DNA of 64,000 bases from the NCBI GenBank assembly GCA_010909165.1, contig MU008221.1:62001-126000 (forward strand), written 5' to 3'. The number at the start of each line of letters is the position of its first letter. Within the stretch, counting starts at the first letter, position 1. Below are positions 46,110 through 57,897 of the stretch, one piece after another. Below the pieces are notes generated by a model. It was not told the origin of the DNA. It saw only the letters and a program-made list of their open reading frames with translations, and did no database searches. This stretch comes from Anthoceros angustus (lineage: Eukaryota; Streptophyta; Anthocerotopsida; Anthocerotales; Anthocerotaceae). The translations under genes were made by a program, and so were the position numbers.

Positions 46110-48434
46110 TCAAAACAATGAGAAAAAATCTTCATGCTCTCGATTTTTTGTAAATTCAAGGCTTACCTAAAAAAGAACCATCAGTATCCAATTGGGCTTT
46201 AAGGGACACAATATAAAGTATTTTTATGAAATGGTAGAAGTCTCACACCAAAAATACCTGGATTTCATCCTCCAACTCCTTGGCAGGCTTGTCTAAATCT
46301 GCTTTTGACATAAGTAAAAACTCATTTTCGTGGACATATGATGTGTTAAACCAGAAATAAAAGAGCCTTATCTGTTGAAAATGAGAAGATGAAATCGTAA
46401 GATACAATTACAAACATATTACTTATAATTTGATCAATGCTCATTCTTCTCTCCATGTATGCACAAGCATAAACATGATCACAATATAGATGATAAAATT
46501 CCTCAGACCTATCTAAGAGCGATGAATGAATACCTCTGACCTATCTAAGAGCGATGAATGTACAGCATGAACCTCAACTTTTACATCTCCCGATAACCAA
46601 ATACTTCTCAATCCAATCAAGACATATTGATCTTGTTTATTTATAAACATAACAACGCCATCATCCTATATCAAGCATATGAAAGTATGTGTATACGAGT
46701 TAGTTAATATCATTTTAGAAAATTTCAATTACAAAACTTGTGGTCAAGGGTTATATACCCCGGTATATAGAATAAGTTCCAATTTATAGCTTCCAGAACC
46801 ATGGTTTGAATAAACTCTGATGTGAAATACTGTTATGAAAATGTGTACATTGTTAGATGACACATTTCTTTTATTTTTTTTAAATTTTTATTACAAAAAA
46901 ATATGATATATTTGTAGTTTACAAAGAAAAGTAGTAATTTGAGCCAGAAACATAAAATCTGACTACTAAGTAAGTTAACTTACAATCTCTAAAAACCTTT
47001 GAGGAAGTAACAAAACATTACATGATATATTCCTAATTTACAACGAAAAGTAGTAGTAATTTGACTTTAGTACTAACATAGTTAGACTTTATGTTCCTAG
47101 ATCAGATTAAGTCTCTAAGTTAACTTACAGTCTCTAAAAACCTTTGAGGAAGTAATAAAACACATCTGACTTAATTGTAATTCAACTTCTGGGCGGGGTC
47201 CTCGTTTTATCCTTTCATAAAAGTAACAAACATATCGTTTCTGGCTAGGAATAGTGACCCCCTGGTTTAAGACATGAACCTCTTTATTGTCATATTATTT
47301 TACTAAAACAATATAGCAAATTCACTGCATGACTCTTGAAACAAAAGTATTGCACCATCACTTACTTTCGAGTTTTTTGTTCTTTTTTCAGCGAAATGTT
47401 TCAATGCTGCATTTGGATCAGCACATTGTTTGCTATATAAGAGATATGCACATATCATCATTCCAGTTCTTCCCTACAAGAACAAAGTGAAGCATCCCCT
47501 TCATAATATAACGCAAAGTAACTATAATGCCATAGCTTCATACTATTTCATTAATTATTTCTTTTATGTAGATCCCTACATAAAAATTTGCAAGTTTTAC
47601 CTTCCCAGCTTTGCAATGTGTTACTGCCACATTGTTTGGGTCTTCATGTAGAAATTGATCCTGAAATAGTACTTCTAAATAGACTATATCCATCTTAAGA
47701 AAGTTATGCATCATGAATAGAAAAGGAAGTATTCAAACACTAACTTACCACTTTTTGGCAATATAGCAAAATAGTTTCTAGAGGTGCTGGATTATGATCC
47801 TCAAAAGGTATTCTATCAACTGTACAACAATAATTAAAATAAATTAAAAAATCCTAACGAATGTTCTTCTATTGAACAAAAGAGCTACATTGGTGGTATC
47901 TAAAATTTGAAAACTCACAATGGCAACCAAGTCTTGATTTATCATATTCTTTCTCAGAGCATCTACAGTGTCAAATGTTGAAGGTTGAGATTCTCAGCCT
48001 TGGAAGACAAAAAAGATTTTGCACACAACTTTAAGGTTAGTGTTTGCTTATTGTTATATTATTGAACATCAAGAATTCTATTAAATAAAAACTTGAATAC
48101 TGAACGATATACTAGACCAACACATATTCCATACTTACAAATTATAAACCATATAATGTTTAGAATGAAATTGCTCTAGAAAACGCTCTACTTCATACAT
48201 TGGGTTTCGAAATATGCCCTCTGTGCCTTCTGACGGAAATCCCATTGCAATGAGTCGAGGTGTAATATCTAGATATTGAAACATAAAACGTTTATTCCTA
48301 TATGGGCATAAAAGAGATAGCTCTTTCAAATGAACGAAGTGGACAGTAGTCTTACAACTCAGATCAAGATCAAAGCCCTGGGCAATATATCGACGTTTTT
48401 TCTTGGAGACCATTCCTCGTACCATGTTCTCCAT
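46110..48434 (-). CDS. PTEN: PTEN-type phosphatase with C2 domain, in AT-rich DNA
   Basis: Exons read with consistent phase: 48434-48356, 48268-48139, 47962-47919, 47819-47749, 47660-47601, 47473-47366, 47261-47187, one unresolved exon, then 46665-46534, 46371-46258 and 46166-46110. The phosphatase part shows [43 protein letters not shown] and [13 protein letters not shown]. The catalytic P-loop HCKAGKGRTG has Cys and Arg present and is split by an intron after its second Lys. [11 protein letters not shown] leads to a C2-like end with SGDVKVEVH and LFYFWFNTS. It would dephosphorylate PtdIns(3,4,5)P3 or PtdIns3P. The P-loop looks more like animal and early-plant PTEN than Arabidopsis types. 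The 5' end may have further exons. Confidence 0.82.
46501..46563. repeat. Tandem 32-bp duplication at a PTEN exon end
   Basis: CTATCTAAGAGCGATGAATG with flanks is present twice. One copy forms the end of a C2-domain exon (SLLDRSE), the other lies in the adjoining intron. Confidence 0.9.
46900..47160. repeat. Tandem duplication of about 125 bp inside a PTEN intron region
   Basis: The words AGTTAACTTACA(A/G)TCTC and CCTTTGAGGAAGTAA recur with the same spacing and order, flanked by similar AGTAGTAATTTGA segments. Confidence 0.8.
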
Positions 48435-49336
48435 AGTTTTGAAAGGTGAAAATCTGCCAGTTAGTGAATGACGATGAGAAAAGTGTTCTGCAGAGGATTG
48501 ACCCCAACATTCACAGCCACAAGGAACGAGAATTTGTTTTCAAGAATCAAGTAGAACAGGAAAAACTTCGTACTCCTCCGTTAAATGCAACAGCTTTTCC
48601 ACCATATTTGAAGACGGTGGTGTCTCTTCCATTTGAGTCGCGAGGTTGTGAAGGCAAACGGATGGCACCGGCCTCCAAATGTTCAGCGACTTTCCAGCAA
48701 CCTGTTGTAACAGCAAATGTCCGCACCCTACAGAGTTTGCTAGGAGAAGGATTTCAGTGCTCTAACCCGGAGGAGGACCGAAGCAACACAAAGTCGTAGC
48801 CCTTTACCCATGATCCTGGAGGTACCATGTGTGAACTTTCAGACCACCTCGATAAAGTCTACCATGTATCACCAATCTTAGCCTCGTGCAAAGATTCTGA
48901 TGAGCAGCGGTAGATCAGCCATACTCACTGTCAAAATGACAAGAGGCGTCCCGAATACTGGCGAGCCTACGGAATTGTAGGTCGAAGCTTTAGTGGAGCA
49001 GGGCCGAGCTCCTGATTACGAGCAGGTCCCCCTTCAGAATAGTCCCAGATAACATGTCAACGGGTCTCCAAATATATCGCTGAGGGACTAGAAAGACCTT
49101 TTGCTGCAGTTTGCCAGGTTGCATAATTCATCCAGAGTTGTCAGAAGTCTCCTTCGCATCCTGGAACACGCCATAGAGATTACCCATTGGCCAAAGCTGA
49201 CAACCATGCATACCTGACAATCGCTCCACACTGTTTGCAAGAAACAGACAAGTTAGGGTGGGGTGACTTACCTTCAACACGGAGGCTCACTGTAACGTCC
49301 TGCGATCGTGCTCAAACAGCTGGATGCAGGCAATGC
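48435..49336. other. Spacer between PTEN and the ATG16-like gene
   Basis: It may hold 5' exons or promoter of PTEN. A 117-codon plus-strand frame at 48446-48799 has no family signal and overlaps the likely PTEN leader, so it is not called. Confidence 0.4.
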
Positions 49337-50896
49337 TCAGTCCCAAATGCAAAGGAATCCCTGTTTGTCGCCACTAACCAATGGACCGCCCCCACCCCGA
49401 TTACTCCAAGCGCATACATGCACAGGGTTGTTGTGAGCTCTTAGGCGGTAACTCTCTTTGGTATTGACAACCCACACAAAGACCGAGCCATCTACAGACC
49501 CGCAAGCAATATAGCTTTCGTCTGCACTCATACACGAGCGGGTCCAGTTGGTGGCCACTCCGAAGCCAGCAGCAGAGTAAGAACCCTGAGTCCCTAGATG
49601 TCGTAAATCAAACACCCTCAAGCTGTTATCTCTGCCAGCGGTCAAGACATAACGGCCAGTCTTGGACACGGTAACAGACGTAACGGCCTGAGGGCCTGCA
49701 ATAGCAAGAGCCCCTGTCCTTCTAGTTCGAATATCCCAAACACGGAGACTCCCATCAAGATGGCCAGAGCACACACAAAATCCATCCGTTGTCGCAGCCA
49801 AGGAAGTGCAATGACTCCCGCATGCCCAGCTCTCCAGACCATAACCCTTGGCCAGATCCCAGACCTTAATAGTTCGGTCATCCGCCGCACTGACAGCCTT
49901 GCAGCTAGTGGATTCCACAAAATCAGCAGCAGAAACGCGCGCTGTATGCCCCGTGAGCGTATGTAAGAGCCGACCAGAATTAACCTCCCAGAGAAAAAGC
50001 GTGTCCTCGCTGGACGCCGCGAGCACAAGCTGATCGTCACTGGAGATCGCCATATCAAGAATGGAACCGAGAAATCCTTTCAACGAGCCAGTCGCAATGC
50101 TTCTATTCGAATCCCAAACTCTGATACCTCGGTCATGACCTCCGCTCAACAGCACGCCACTTCCGCGCGCAAACACCAGAGCACTACATCCACCTTGATG
50201 CGCCTTCACCAGCCGGCGAGCCTTCTCAGGAACAGAAGATTTCACTTCATCAGCCTCCAAAATCTCCCAGTCTTCGCTCTCCTCCGACTCCGATCCTCCC
50301 CTTCCCTTCCCGCGCACCGATCCAGCAACATGCTCCCTCGCATACTCCTCCAATTCCTTCGCCTTACGAGCAGCGGAATACCTAGCATCGGATTCACTCA
50401 GCACCTGCATAAACCTGGCACTCTCGTCCACCATGCGGTCAGCCAACAGCTCATTCTCCGCCACCTGCTCAGCCACAGCCTGCTCCACTCGCGCCACCTG
50501 ATCCCTCAGCAGAGCCATCTCCAGCTTCAACGAATCAATGCGCCTCTCCGCCAAAGCTTTCTCCTCTTCCAGCTCCTCCATGCTCCGCACGCTCTGGCTC
50601 CTGGCATCTTCCAGCTGCGCCACGCGCCACACCGTGCGCGCATTCAGTCGTCGAAGCTCCTGGACCGCCGTATGCTCGTCCCTCAGCTGGTGAGCCCATC
50701 GTTCTCCCGCCTGGCGGAGCTGTGTCAGCTCCTCCTCCAAATCCTCCACCATCTTCCTCTGCCGCTGCAATGATCCGCAATAAATCTGCCCCATCAAAGC
50801 CTGGCACGCGGGGCCATGCGCCAGCTCCTCGTCGGCATGCCGCCTGCGCAGTGCCCGATATGCCTGCCTGATGGCTGCAGCATGGCGTTCCTCCAT
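49337..50896 (-). CDS. ATG16: ATG16-like autophagy protein, 519 aa, intronless
   Basis: One open frame of 519 codons. Residues 1-30 (AAIRQAYRALRRRHADEE) match the N-terminal helix of plant ATG16 that binds ATG5. A coiled coil rich in Glu, Leu and Arg covers about 45-195. A short acidic linker (ESEESEDWEILEAD) follows, then seven WD40 repeats from about residue 225 to the end, with blades such as GHDRGIRVWD, DDRTIKVWD, HLDGSLRVWD and GRDNSLRVFD. Length and layout match Arabidopsis ATG16 (about 509 aa). It directs ATG8 lipidation with ATG12-ATG5. Lack of introns is unlike the split genes around it, so it may be a retrocopy that stayed open. Confidence 0.9.
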   Translation of the reverse strand: MEERHAAAIRQAYRALRRRHADEELAHGPACQALMGQIYCGSLQRQRKMVEDLEEELTQLRQAGERWAHQLRDEHTAVQELRRLNARTVWRVAQLEDARSQSVRSMEELEEEKALAERRIDSLKLEMALLRDQVARVEQAVAEQVAENELLADRMVDESARFMQVLSESDARYSAARKAKELEEYAREHVAGSVRGKGRGGSESEESEDWEILEADEVKSSVPEKARRLVKAHQGGCSALVFARGSGVLLSGGHDRGIRVWDSNRSIATGSLKGFLGSILDMAISSDDQLVLAASSEDTLFLWEVNSGRLLHTLTGHTARVSAADFVESTSCKAVSAADDRTIKVWDLAKGYGLESWACGSHCTSLAATTDGFCVCSGHLDGSLRVWDIRTRRTGALAIAGPQAVTSVTVSKTGRYVLTAGRDNSLRVFDLRHLGTQGSYSAAGFGVATNWTRSCMSADESYIACGSVDGSVFVWVVNTKESYRLRAHNNPVHVCAWSNRGGGGPLVSGDKQGFLCIWD

Positions 50897-51104
50897 CCTC
50901 CAAATCCTCCCCCTTCCATCCGAGACCCGCAGCCCGCGCCATAGCTACCACGTTCTTATACATATCCATTCCAGTCCGTGAAGCCGTTTCCTGTCGCTTG
51001 ACTTGGAAAAAGGTTACATTGGCGACAGGATCGCAATTTTACGCAACCCCACTCTTACCTCAAGTGTATCTATCTCATTGGTTTGCGATACAAGCAATGA
51101 CCTT

Positions 51105-51560
51105 CAGGTTTGTTTGTGAGCAGCATGAAGAGAGTTTACAACAAAGCGATATGGTGATGACGAGCTCCTGACTGCAGTTTGAGAGGTACTGACAACGGCG
51201 AGTGCAAAATCGAGGCCCTTGGAGGGCCACAGAGAACGTCCGCAGATAGTGCAAAGAATGAAACGTCGAAGGTCGACCATTGCGGCGGGCATTTTCACTC
51301 TCGGCGTGGCCTTGCTGTTCTCCAACTCCTCCTTGCTGCAAGGCAGAGTCGCATCTTCAGGTCTTGGATCTCCTCCTTCCTCGATGCTGGTCTGACTGGG
51401 CAAATAGTGCTCAATTTGCGGCTGAGATCCCCACGACTCCCTAATTTGGTTGTTCCGTCTGTGGAAGAAGGAGCTGGCTTCTAGATTTCCAACGGTCTCT
51501 ACAAGAATTGTAGTAGCTCTTCATCAAAGCTTGCTGTTCAGGAATGGTACCCCGAAGTGA
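51105..51560 (+). repeat. Duplicated block, copy 1 (PRXL2 5' region duplicate)
   Basis: Matches 57898-58375 in the same orientation. Shared parts include GAGCTCC(T/C)GACTGCAGTTTGA, GTCGACCATTGCGGCGGGCATTTTC and TGGCCTTGCTGTTCTCC, ending at TTCAGGAATGG. In copy 2 that last ATG starts the PRXL2 coding region; here the sequence diverges after it and no PRXL2 exon follows. The following 51545-51840 frame is not recognised. Confidence 0.9.
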
Positions 51561-51845
51561 CCGCAGCGCTGACGAACCAAAGCTAGGAGCGCTCCAAGAA
51601 GATCGACTGAAGCGAGAGATAACCAGGAGTCGGCGGTTTCAAAAGGTCCAGTTCATGGCCAGTGGCAAGGAGTATCGAGTGGATGGGATTGGGGTTTTGT
51701 TTCCCACGCAAATTGCAGGTAAAGGATGCGGGGTACTTGGCGGCTTTACCCGGTCCGTAGCGGGTACGAGGGTTGGTGATACCATCAATAACGCAGCCCG
51801 GAGAGCTGGGACGCCGCGAACATGAAAAGCAGCCTGTGGCCATGC

Positions 51846-54800
51846 TCAGATCACCAGGGCCTGGAAGGTGCGAGTTGCTTCCTCCACGATTTCCAGCTCC
51901 CTCGCCAGCTCCGCCAATTTGGCGTTGTCCTCGGCCTGCACACTGGCTGGAGCCTTCGCGTAGCCCGCGCTGCTGATTGCGGTTGACAGTGTTTCCTGTT
52001 GCCTGTCATGCCAGCGACAGCCGAGCGGCACACACCTTGAGAAATGTACAATGGGCGGATATAGGAGTTTGGATTCTTTGGAATGGCAGGCCAGCCAGAT
52101 CTCACCTCAGAAGCTCATCTTTCCTCTTCTTCAACTTGGCTATTTCCAACCCAGCATTCACCAAACCTTTGACGACCAAGTACACGGACACAGTTGCGTT
52201 CACGATTGCAACCGCGCATCCCACTGGAGGTTGTTCCGAGTCTTTCCAGACCTGGATTAAAAAAAATGGATGCCAGACTTCACTCAAGTCAATCTTTGAA
52301 GACTGGGAAGGTTTAAGAAGCACGGCACCAGGACAGTGAGATACAGACCTTAACAGTTACACATGCCAAGGTTGATATCACGGGGACACCATTGCTGATC
52401 AAGTCCGCTAGTATAGCAGAGTCCTGGACACCACAAATAACTCCGCCCTGAAACAGTGACAAGCATGCAGGAGACAAAGCAGGAAAGGTTAGGTAACCTA
52501 GCGTGCTTGCTAAGCTCAGGAACGCTAATCGGGCATTGTTCATGGATCGTCACCTCTGCGTCATCTGCAAACCATTCGCCATCCGCAACCCTCTTGCGGA
52601 CCTCACAATCGATTCAGTCAGTCCCATCTGTGCCTCAACTTTTAGATTTGACCAATCCTGGCACACATGCAATGTTTAGTGGGCACACAAAGGTTCACAA
52701 CCAAGTTACACAGCCTTGTAACCAGGTACCAGCTTCAGTAGCAGCAATGGTTGGATAACCAACCTCGTGCACGGATGGATACTCTGCAACCATGATCGAC
52801 GACACAGCTTCTTTCCGCGGCAGCCTTTGCCATAGCTCCTCGGTTATGAATGGCATAAGTAGATGAAGGAGCCGAAGGCCTGTGTCCAGGCATATCCACA
52901 CAGTGTCTTTTACACCAGTCTTGATAGCAACAACATCTGCCTCATCGCTGTTTGTTGACAAACGTGGCTTTATAATAAATACATCACATACCTGATACTG
53001 CCACCCGGAATAAATAGCCGTCGTTGCTTTTGTCAGGTCATAGTTTGCAAAAGCATCATTTGTCCTGTAGATTGTATGATTCAGCACTGACAGGATCCAT
53101 TTACAGCTAAATGGCAAAGAAGCCACATCCACAGACTTGGAAGGGACGAAGTCTGATCCGAGTTTTATTAATGCAAAGCGGATGGCATTCCACAGCTTGT
53201 TGCACCATTGCCTATGGCCTACCACCCGCTGAATATCGAGGTTCATCTTCATTGGCTGCAAGAGGGCACAAAGTTTACCACCATGATCAGAAGCGCCACC
53301 TCAGAATATGAACTTTAATGAATGAGGGTTTTTCTTACCTGCATTGTGTAGGAGACAAGGGCAAACCGAAGAGCATCAGCACCACATTCAATGATCCCAT
53401 TTGGATTATCTACCACCAGATTTTTTTGATGCCCTCTCTACTTCAGCTTGCTCAAGGTTACCCTGTGTGGGCTTGCTCTGAAGGCTTTCCAAGCTAATAC
53501 CCGAAATAACTTCTAAGGGATCAATTACATTTCCCAAAGAATTCGACATTTTGCGACCCTGGGCATCCCTCATAATCGCGTGAAGGAACACCTGCAAAGA
53601 ACCCCTGCTGTTAGAAATCATACAAAGAAAGAGTCAAGTCAATTATGAATCTCAATGGTAAGTACAAAACACAAAAAAAGGCTCACCTGTTTAAATGGGA
53701 CTTCATTTGTCAGCTTCATGCTCATTATTACCATCCTAGCGACAGAATATCATGTCCGGTTTCAAGCAGTGATGTTGGGTAGAATGTGCCCATATCCGCC
53801 GTTTCCTCTGGCCACCCCATCACAGAGAAAGGGAATAACCCAGACGAAAACCATGTGTCCAAAACATCAGGATCTTGTTCCAGCCGGAACTTCTTCCCAG
53901 CAAACTTCTTGTTGGCATTGGCCTTGGCTTCCGTTTCGTTTCTACCGACGACCCAGTGATCACTATAAGACCCAAGTCCTTCCAGCTCATCATTATCAAA
54001 ATGAGCATACCATGCAGGGACACGATGACCCCACCACAGATGCCTTGATATGCACCAAGGCCGAATGTTCCTCAGCCATCTGCAATATTGAACACGATGT
54101 GTTTCACTTTCTGCAAGAAAGTCCACTTTCTGTGAAACAACATACGATCAAATTCCTCGCCAGAGAATCTCCAGTCATGCACATAGGCTGCTACTAGCTA
54201 ATGTACAACTCAGTCAACATAAGCTCCCTTTGGTGTTCAGAAACCTGCTCGCACAATGCAGGACGTGCAAGACTGTGCATATTTCATCAAGCACCAACTT
54301 GGATAGCTTACGCATGCCAGGTGTCCTCAAACAGCTTTGGTAGGATTTTGAGTTTGCCTTCCTTGACCGCGTTGCTAGCATCCTCAGCCATTTGACCACT
54401 GCGGTTTGACCAAGGGCTCCACTACATCATTGCTTCGGGAACAGATTCCTAGCTTCATAGGATTGTCTGCGACTCTCCTATCAAGTCCCTGCGACACAAA
54501 CAAACCTCATCAAGTTCAAGAATGCATAGTCCCACTTCACGAAGCGCAAAACCTGTTTCCCTATTCATTCACCATACCACAAAGGATACAACGTCCCACC
54601 TTGGATTCCAATGCTTTGAGGACTTTCACTCGAGCATCGAAGCGCTTAAGGCCGTCAAATTCTTGTCCCCCGCTGCTGTTGATCTTGCCATCATCTGTAA
54701 AGATGTTGATAAACTCCAAGTTGTGCCGCTTACCAACCTCGTAGTCATTTGGGTCATGTGCTGGGGTGATCTGCACAACATAAAGTCACATGCTCAGCAT

Positions 54801-56684
54801 GAAGGAACCTAAACCCCTAACAGCTGCACAACCAGGTAAACGGCAGGTGCAACTAATTCTAGGCCCACCTTTACTGCACCAGTTCCAAATGCCATGTCCA
54901 CCAGCTCAGCATCTAAAATAATTGGGATTCTTCTCCCGTTGAAAGGGTGTATTACATATTTTCCACGCAGATGTCTATACCTATCATCATTTGGATGAAC
55001 TGCTACCGCTGTATCACCAAGCATGGTCTCTGGTCGGGTTGTTGCCACTACAATTTCACCACTCCCATCTTCCAACGGATATGCGAAGGATGTGATGGTA
55101 CCAAACTCCACTTTCTGATCATAACCTGGTACCTTAATTGCTTCCCTCTTCTCTAGGTCCTTATAGTCCACCTGATAAGCCAATTGGGTTGATTGGATCA
55201 AAAGGTGAGTCCACCTTAAAGATACAAGTACTGGGAGAAAGTCAGGAACACTAAGGAGAATATTGTTTGAAAAGGCTGCAAAGAGGTACCTCTATATCCG
55301 AAATTGCAGTCTTAAGGGTACAATCCCAGTTTACAAGTCGATCATCTCTGCAGTGCAAAACTGTAAGGCACAAGAAGAGAAAGCATACGCACAGCAGATG
55401 ACAGTTGGCGCTGATTTAGAGGTGACCTGATATAGAACTGACCTGTATATCAGGCCCTCGTCATAAAGGTGTACAAATGCTTCAGTTACAGCTTTGGACA
55501 ACTTGGCATCCATTGTAAAACACTGCAGCATGCTCTGGCGTATCACTCTACATTCACTCCTTCAAGTCACAGGGCCTCACAGTTTGGAAGCTGTATACCT
55601 TCGCCTCAAACTTTTCCCTACCAATGTCATGCCTTGTCAAATTACTTTCCTTCATGATCTTCTTCTCCACAACTACCTGCAGTAGTCAAGGTTGCAGATG
55701 GTTGAAAAGGAAAGTGACCTAGCTTTGACATCCCTTCGAACTTAAACCCTGAACCCCACACCTCACTAGTGGAACCAGCAGTGGGAAGGCGAACGTTGGT
55801 ACCTGAGTTGCAATGCCAGCATGGTCCATGCCTGGAACCAAAAGCGTATTGTAGCCTCTCATTCTGTGCCATCTGACACGGAATCCTAAGAGAGCAGAAA
55901 AGAAGTTGGTGAACCAACCAGTGAGCTCTTAGACACTGCTTCTGTTCCAAACCAGAAGGCATCATCTCTTACCTGGATGGCAGCAGTTAAGGCATGCCCA
56001 ATGTGCAGGGCACCAGTCACGTTTGGCGGGGGTACTACCTGCAGTAGGAACCACGCTTAGGCTGAGCCACATACGTGATTCCACAGCCTACTAAGCAGAA
56101 GTGAGGAAAATGCTTACAATCACAAACGGCGGCTTGGTACTGGTGTTGTCGGCCACAAAGAATCCCGATTCCTCCCACCACTCATACCACTGCATCAACA
56201 ACCGAAGTATGAAAACCACAACAGAAGCCAAGCATTTAAAAAGTTTGTATCACCAGAGCTGCATGCCAAGGCTGACCTCCTCTCCACAGCCTTAGGGCTA
56301 TAGGACGGGGCCATGAGAGCCGCCAGCTGCTTCTTCTGGCCAGCCGGCGTGGGAGGATCAGCCACCACTTCCTCTGCAGCTGCAGGCCGCTTGGCCTTGG
56401 TCTCCTTCTTCTTCCCTGGCCCATTTGGTGCGGCCTTGGCAGCTTTAGCTGCCTCTGCCTTCCGCGCAGCTTTCTGCTTCTTCAACTCCTTCTCCCTGGC
56501 CTGTAGACAATGCTGGAATCTGAATCAAACAGGGAGACAAGATCCTGCCTCACACAACACACAATGCGGCTCTGCCACAGGTCAGCAGCAGCTGGCGGCC
56601 GCACCTTCTCCTCCTTCTTCTTCTTCTTCTTCTTCTTCTTCTTGCGCTCGGATCTTCATCTTGACGGCCCTGTCCAGCCTCCAT
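51846..56684 (-). pseudogene. Valyl-tRNA synthetase copy with many lesions
   Basis: Exons of a full cytosolic ValRS can be followed in order, including an intact GALHIGHAL region. Damage is extensive. A frameshift near 56668 separates the ATG from the Lys-rich N-terminal extension. One base is missing in the exon at about 55873-55890. The exon between HDIGREKFEAK and CFTMD is absent (only a 76-bp gap near 55530-55600). About 11 bp are lost after VEPLVKPQW near 54390, and 10 bp after GHDIL near 53740 where FFWVARM is expected. An A-run shift lies near 53424. KMSKS has become KMSNS (about 53540-53553), removing the catalytic Lys. C-terminal parts ending TFQALVI are kept. It is not functional. 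Confidence 0.9.
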
Positions 56685-56874
56685 GGCCGATCACCAAAGC
56701 AATAGCTGCTGATCGCCCAGGACGGGTTCTCGAACAGGACCCAGTCGCTGCCCAAATATGAGAGGAGCGGAAAACCTCTGGCTTTGATCTTTGATACTGT
56801 CTTCTTCCTGCTGATACTCTTCTTCCTGAGCTGCTGTTTGCGCAAACTAAGTTTTGCTAGCGTGGGGCGGAAGC

Positions 56875-57076
56875 ATGGATAGGCGGAAGCAGCCCAACTT
56901 GTCGGTGACTGGCACTCCTGGCACAGGCAAGACGTCCACTTGTTCATTGTTGGCCAGTGCTACAGGCTTCAATCACGTCAACGTGGGCGAGATCTATCAC
57001 CCAAAAAACACTTCATGATGGATGGGACGAGAACTTCGACTGCTACGTTGTGAACGAGGATCTGGTACGACAACCC
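56875..57076 (+). pseudogene. Adenylate kinase isoenzyme 6 (AK6/CINAP) fragment
   Basis: Starts MDRRKQPNL and has the P-loop VTGTPGTGKTSTCSLLA, then HVNVGEI. After a one-base insertion it continues QKTLHDGWDENFDCYVVNEDLV, exactly AK6 order. The rest of the kinase (HGCDFFPERW part onward) is missing, so the gene is cut short at a possible donor after GATCTG. It is divergent from the ValRS relic with 190 bp between the starts. Confidence 0.88.
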
Positions 57077-57414
57077 ATCCATGCCATGCCAACCATGTTC
57101 GCTATGTTTTCACACTGCGCCTTCCTGATGGATATTGCCAGGTCGATGGTCGTTGACAGGAGCAGGAGCGCTTGTGGCAACAATATTTTCTAGACCCTAC
57201 CATGTGGTGGGATAAGAGACGAGATAAGAAGAGCTCTGGCGTAAGGAGTCTGGTCGGTTGCTGTTGTTTGACAACATGTTTAAGCCAGCTTGGGTTGATG
57301 AGCAGCTGATTTCCTTGGAAAAACTCTGAGGCCGTTGGAGCCCTGGAATCTTTATCGCAGCCAGACTCTGCTATTCCTCAGCCTCTGCCTTTCCTCAGTC
57401 TCTGTTAATTTTTT

Positions 57415-57810
57415 CTGTGCTAAAACTGTATACGGCTAAGGATCTGGTTGTTGGGCGACGAGTTCATGACCTCACTGTCAAACTCGGGTACGAGTGGGAT
57501 GCATACTTGGGGAACCATATCTCGCGCATGTATTCATGTCGAGGAAGGCTAGAGGAGGATGGATGTGTTCACCAGGAGGGTGCCATAATCTCTGCATATG
57601 CTAAGCATGGGAAGCCTAACGTGGGCATACGACTGAACCTTGAGATGCGTAGGTCAGGACTGAAGGCGATGCGTAGGCCTCGGACCTTTGTGTACCGCGG
57701 TATCTTTAGGCCTAGCCGGAACAGACTACCTATAGGATTGATCAGGTGGGTACTGCTGATCACACATGAGGGTGATGGAATGGCAGTCATTACAAAGGTA
57801 TACACTTAAC
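57415..57810 (+). pseudogene. PPR gene fragment B
   Basis: Reads MLKLYTAKDLVVGRRVHDLTVKLGYEWDAYLGNHISRMYS, then DGCVHQEGAIISAYAKHGKPNVG and LEMRRSGLKA. These are one to two PPR motifs with internal loss. Closely related to fragment A at 30640-31225. No start or E domain. Confidence 0.75.
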
Positions 57811-57897
57811 CACCTGACTAGCCATGTCTAAGGAAGGCTACGCTGCAAGCACTTGTTGGTGCCATGTACAGGTTCTATGGAACCATAATGTCTAAAG

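Noticed and set aside
48446-48799. 117-codon plus-strand frame
   Set aside because: No family signal and it overlaps the probable PTEN leader on the other strand.
51545-51825. 93-codon frame after the duplicated PRXL2 leader
   Set aside because: Starts at the duplicated ATG but shows no PRXL2 or other family similarity; probably spacer read in frame.
51846-57076. All ValRS and AK6 lesions as sequencing errors
   Set aside because: Single-base shifts could be errors, but the missing exon, the 10- and 11-bp losses, KMSNS and the cut-off AK6 cannot be explained that way.
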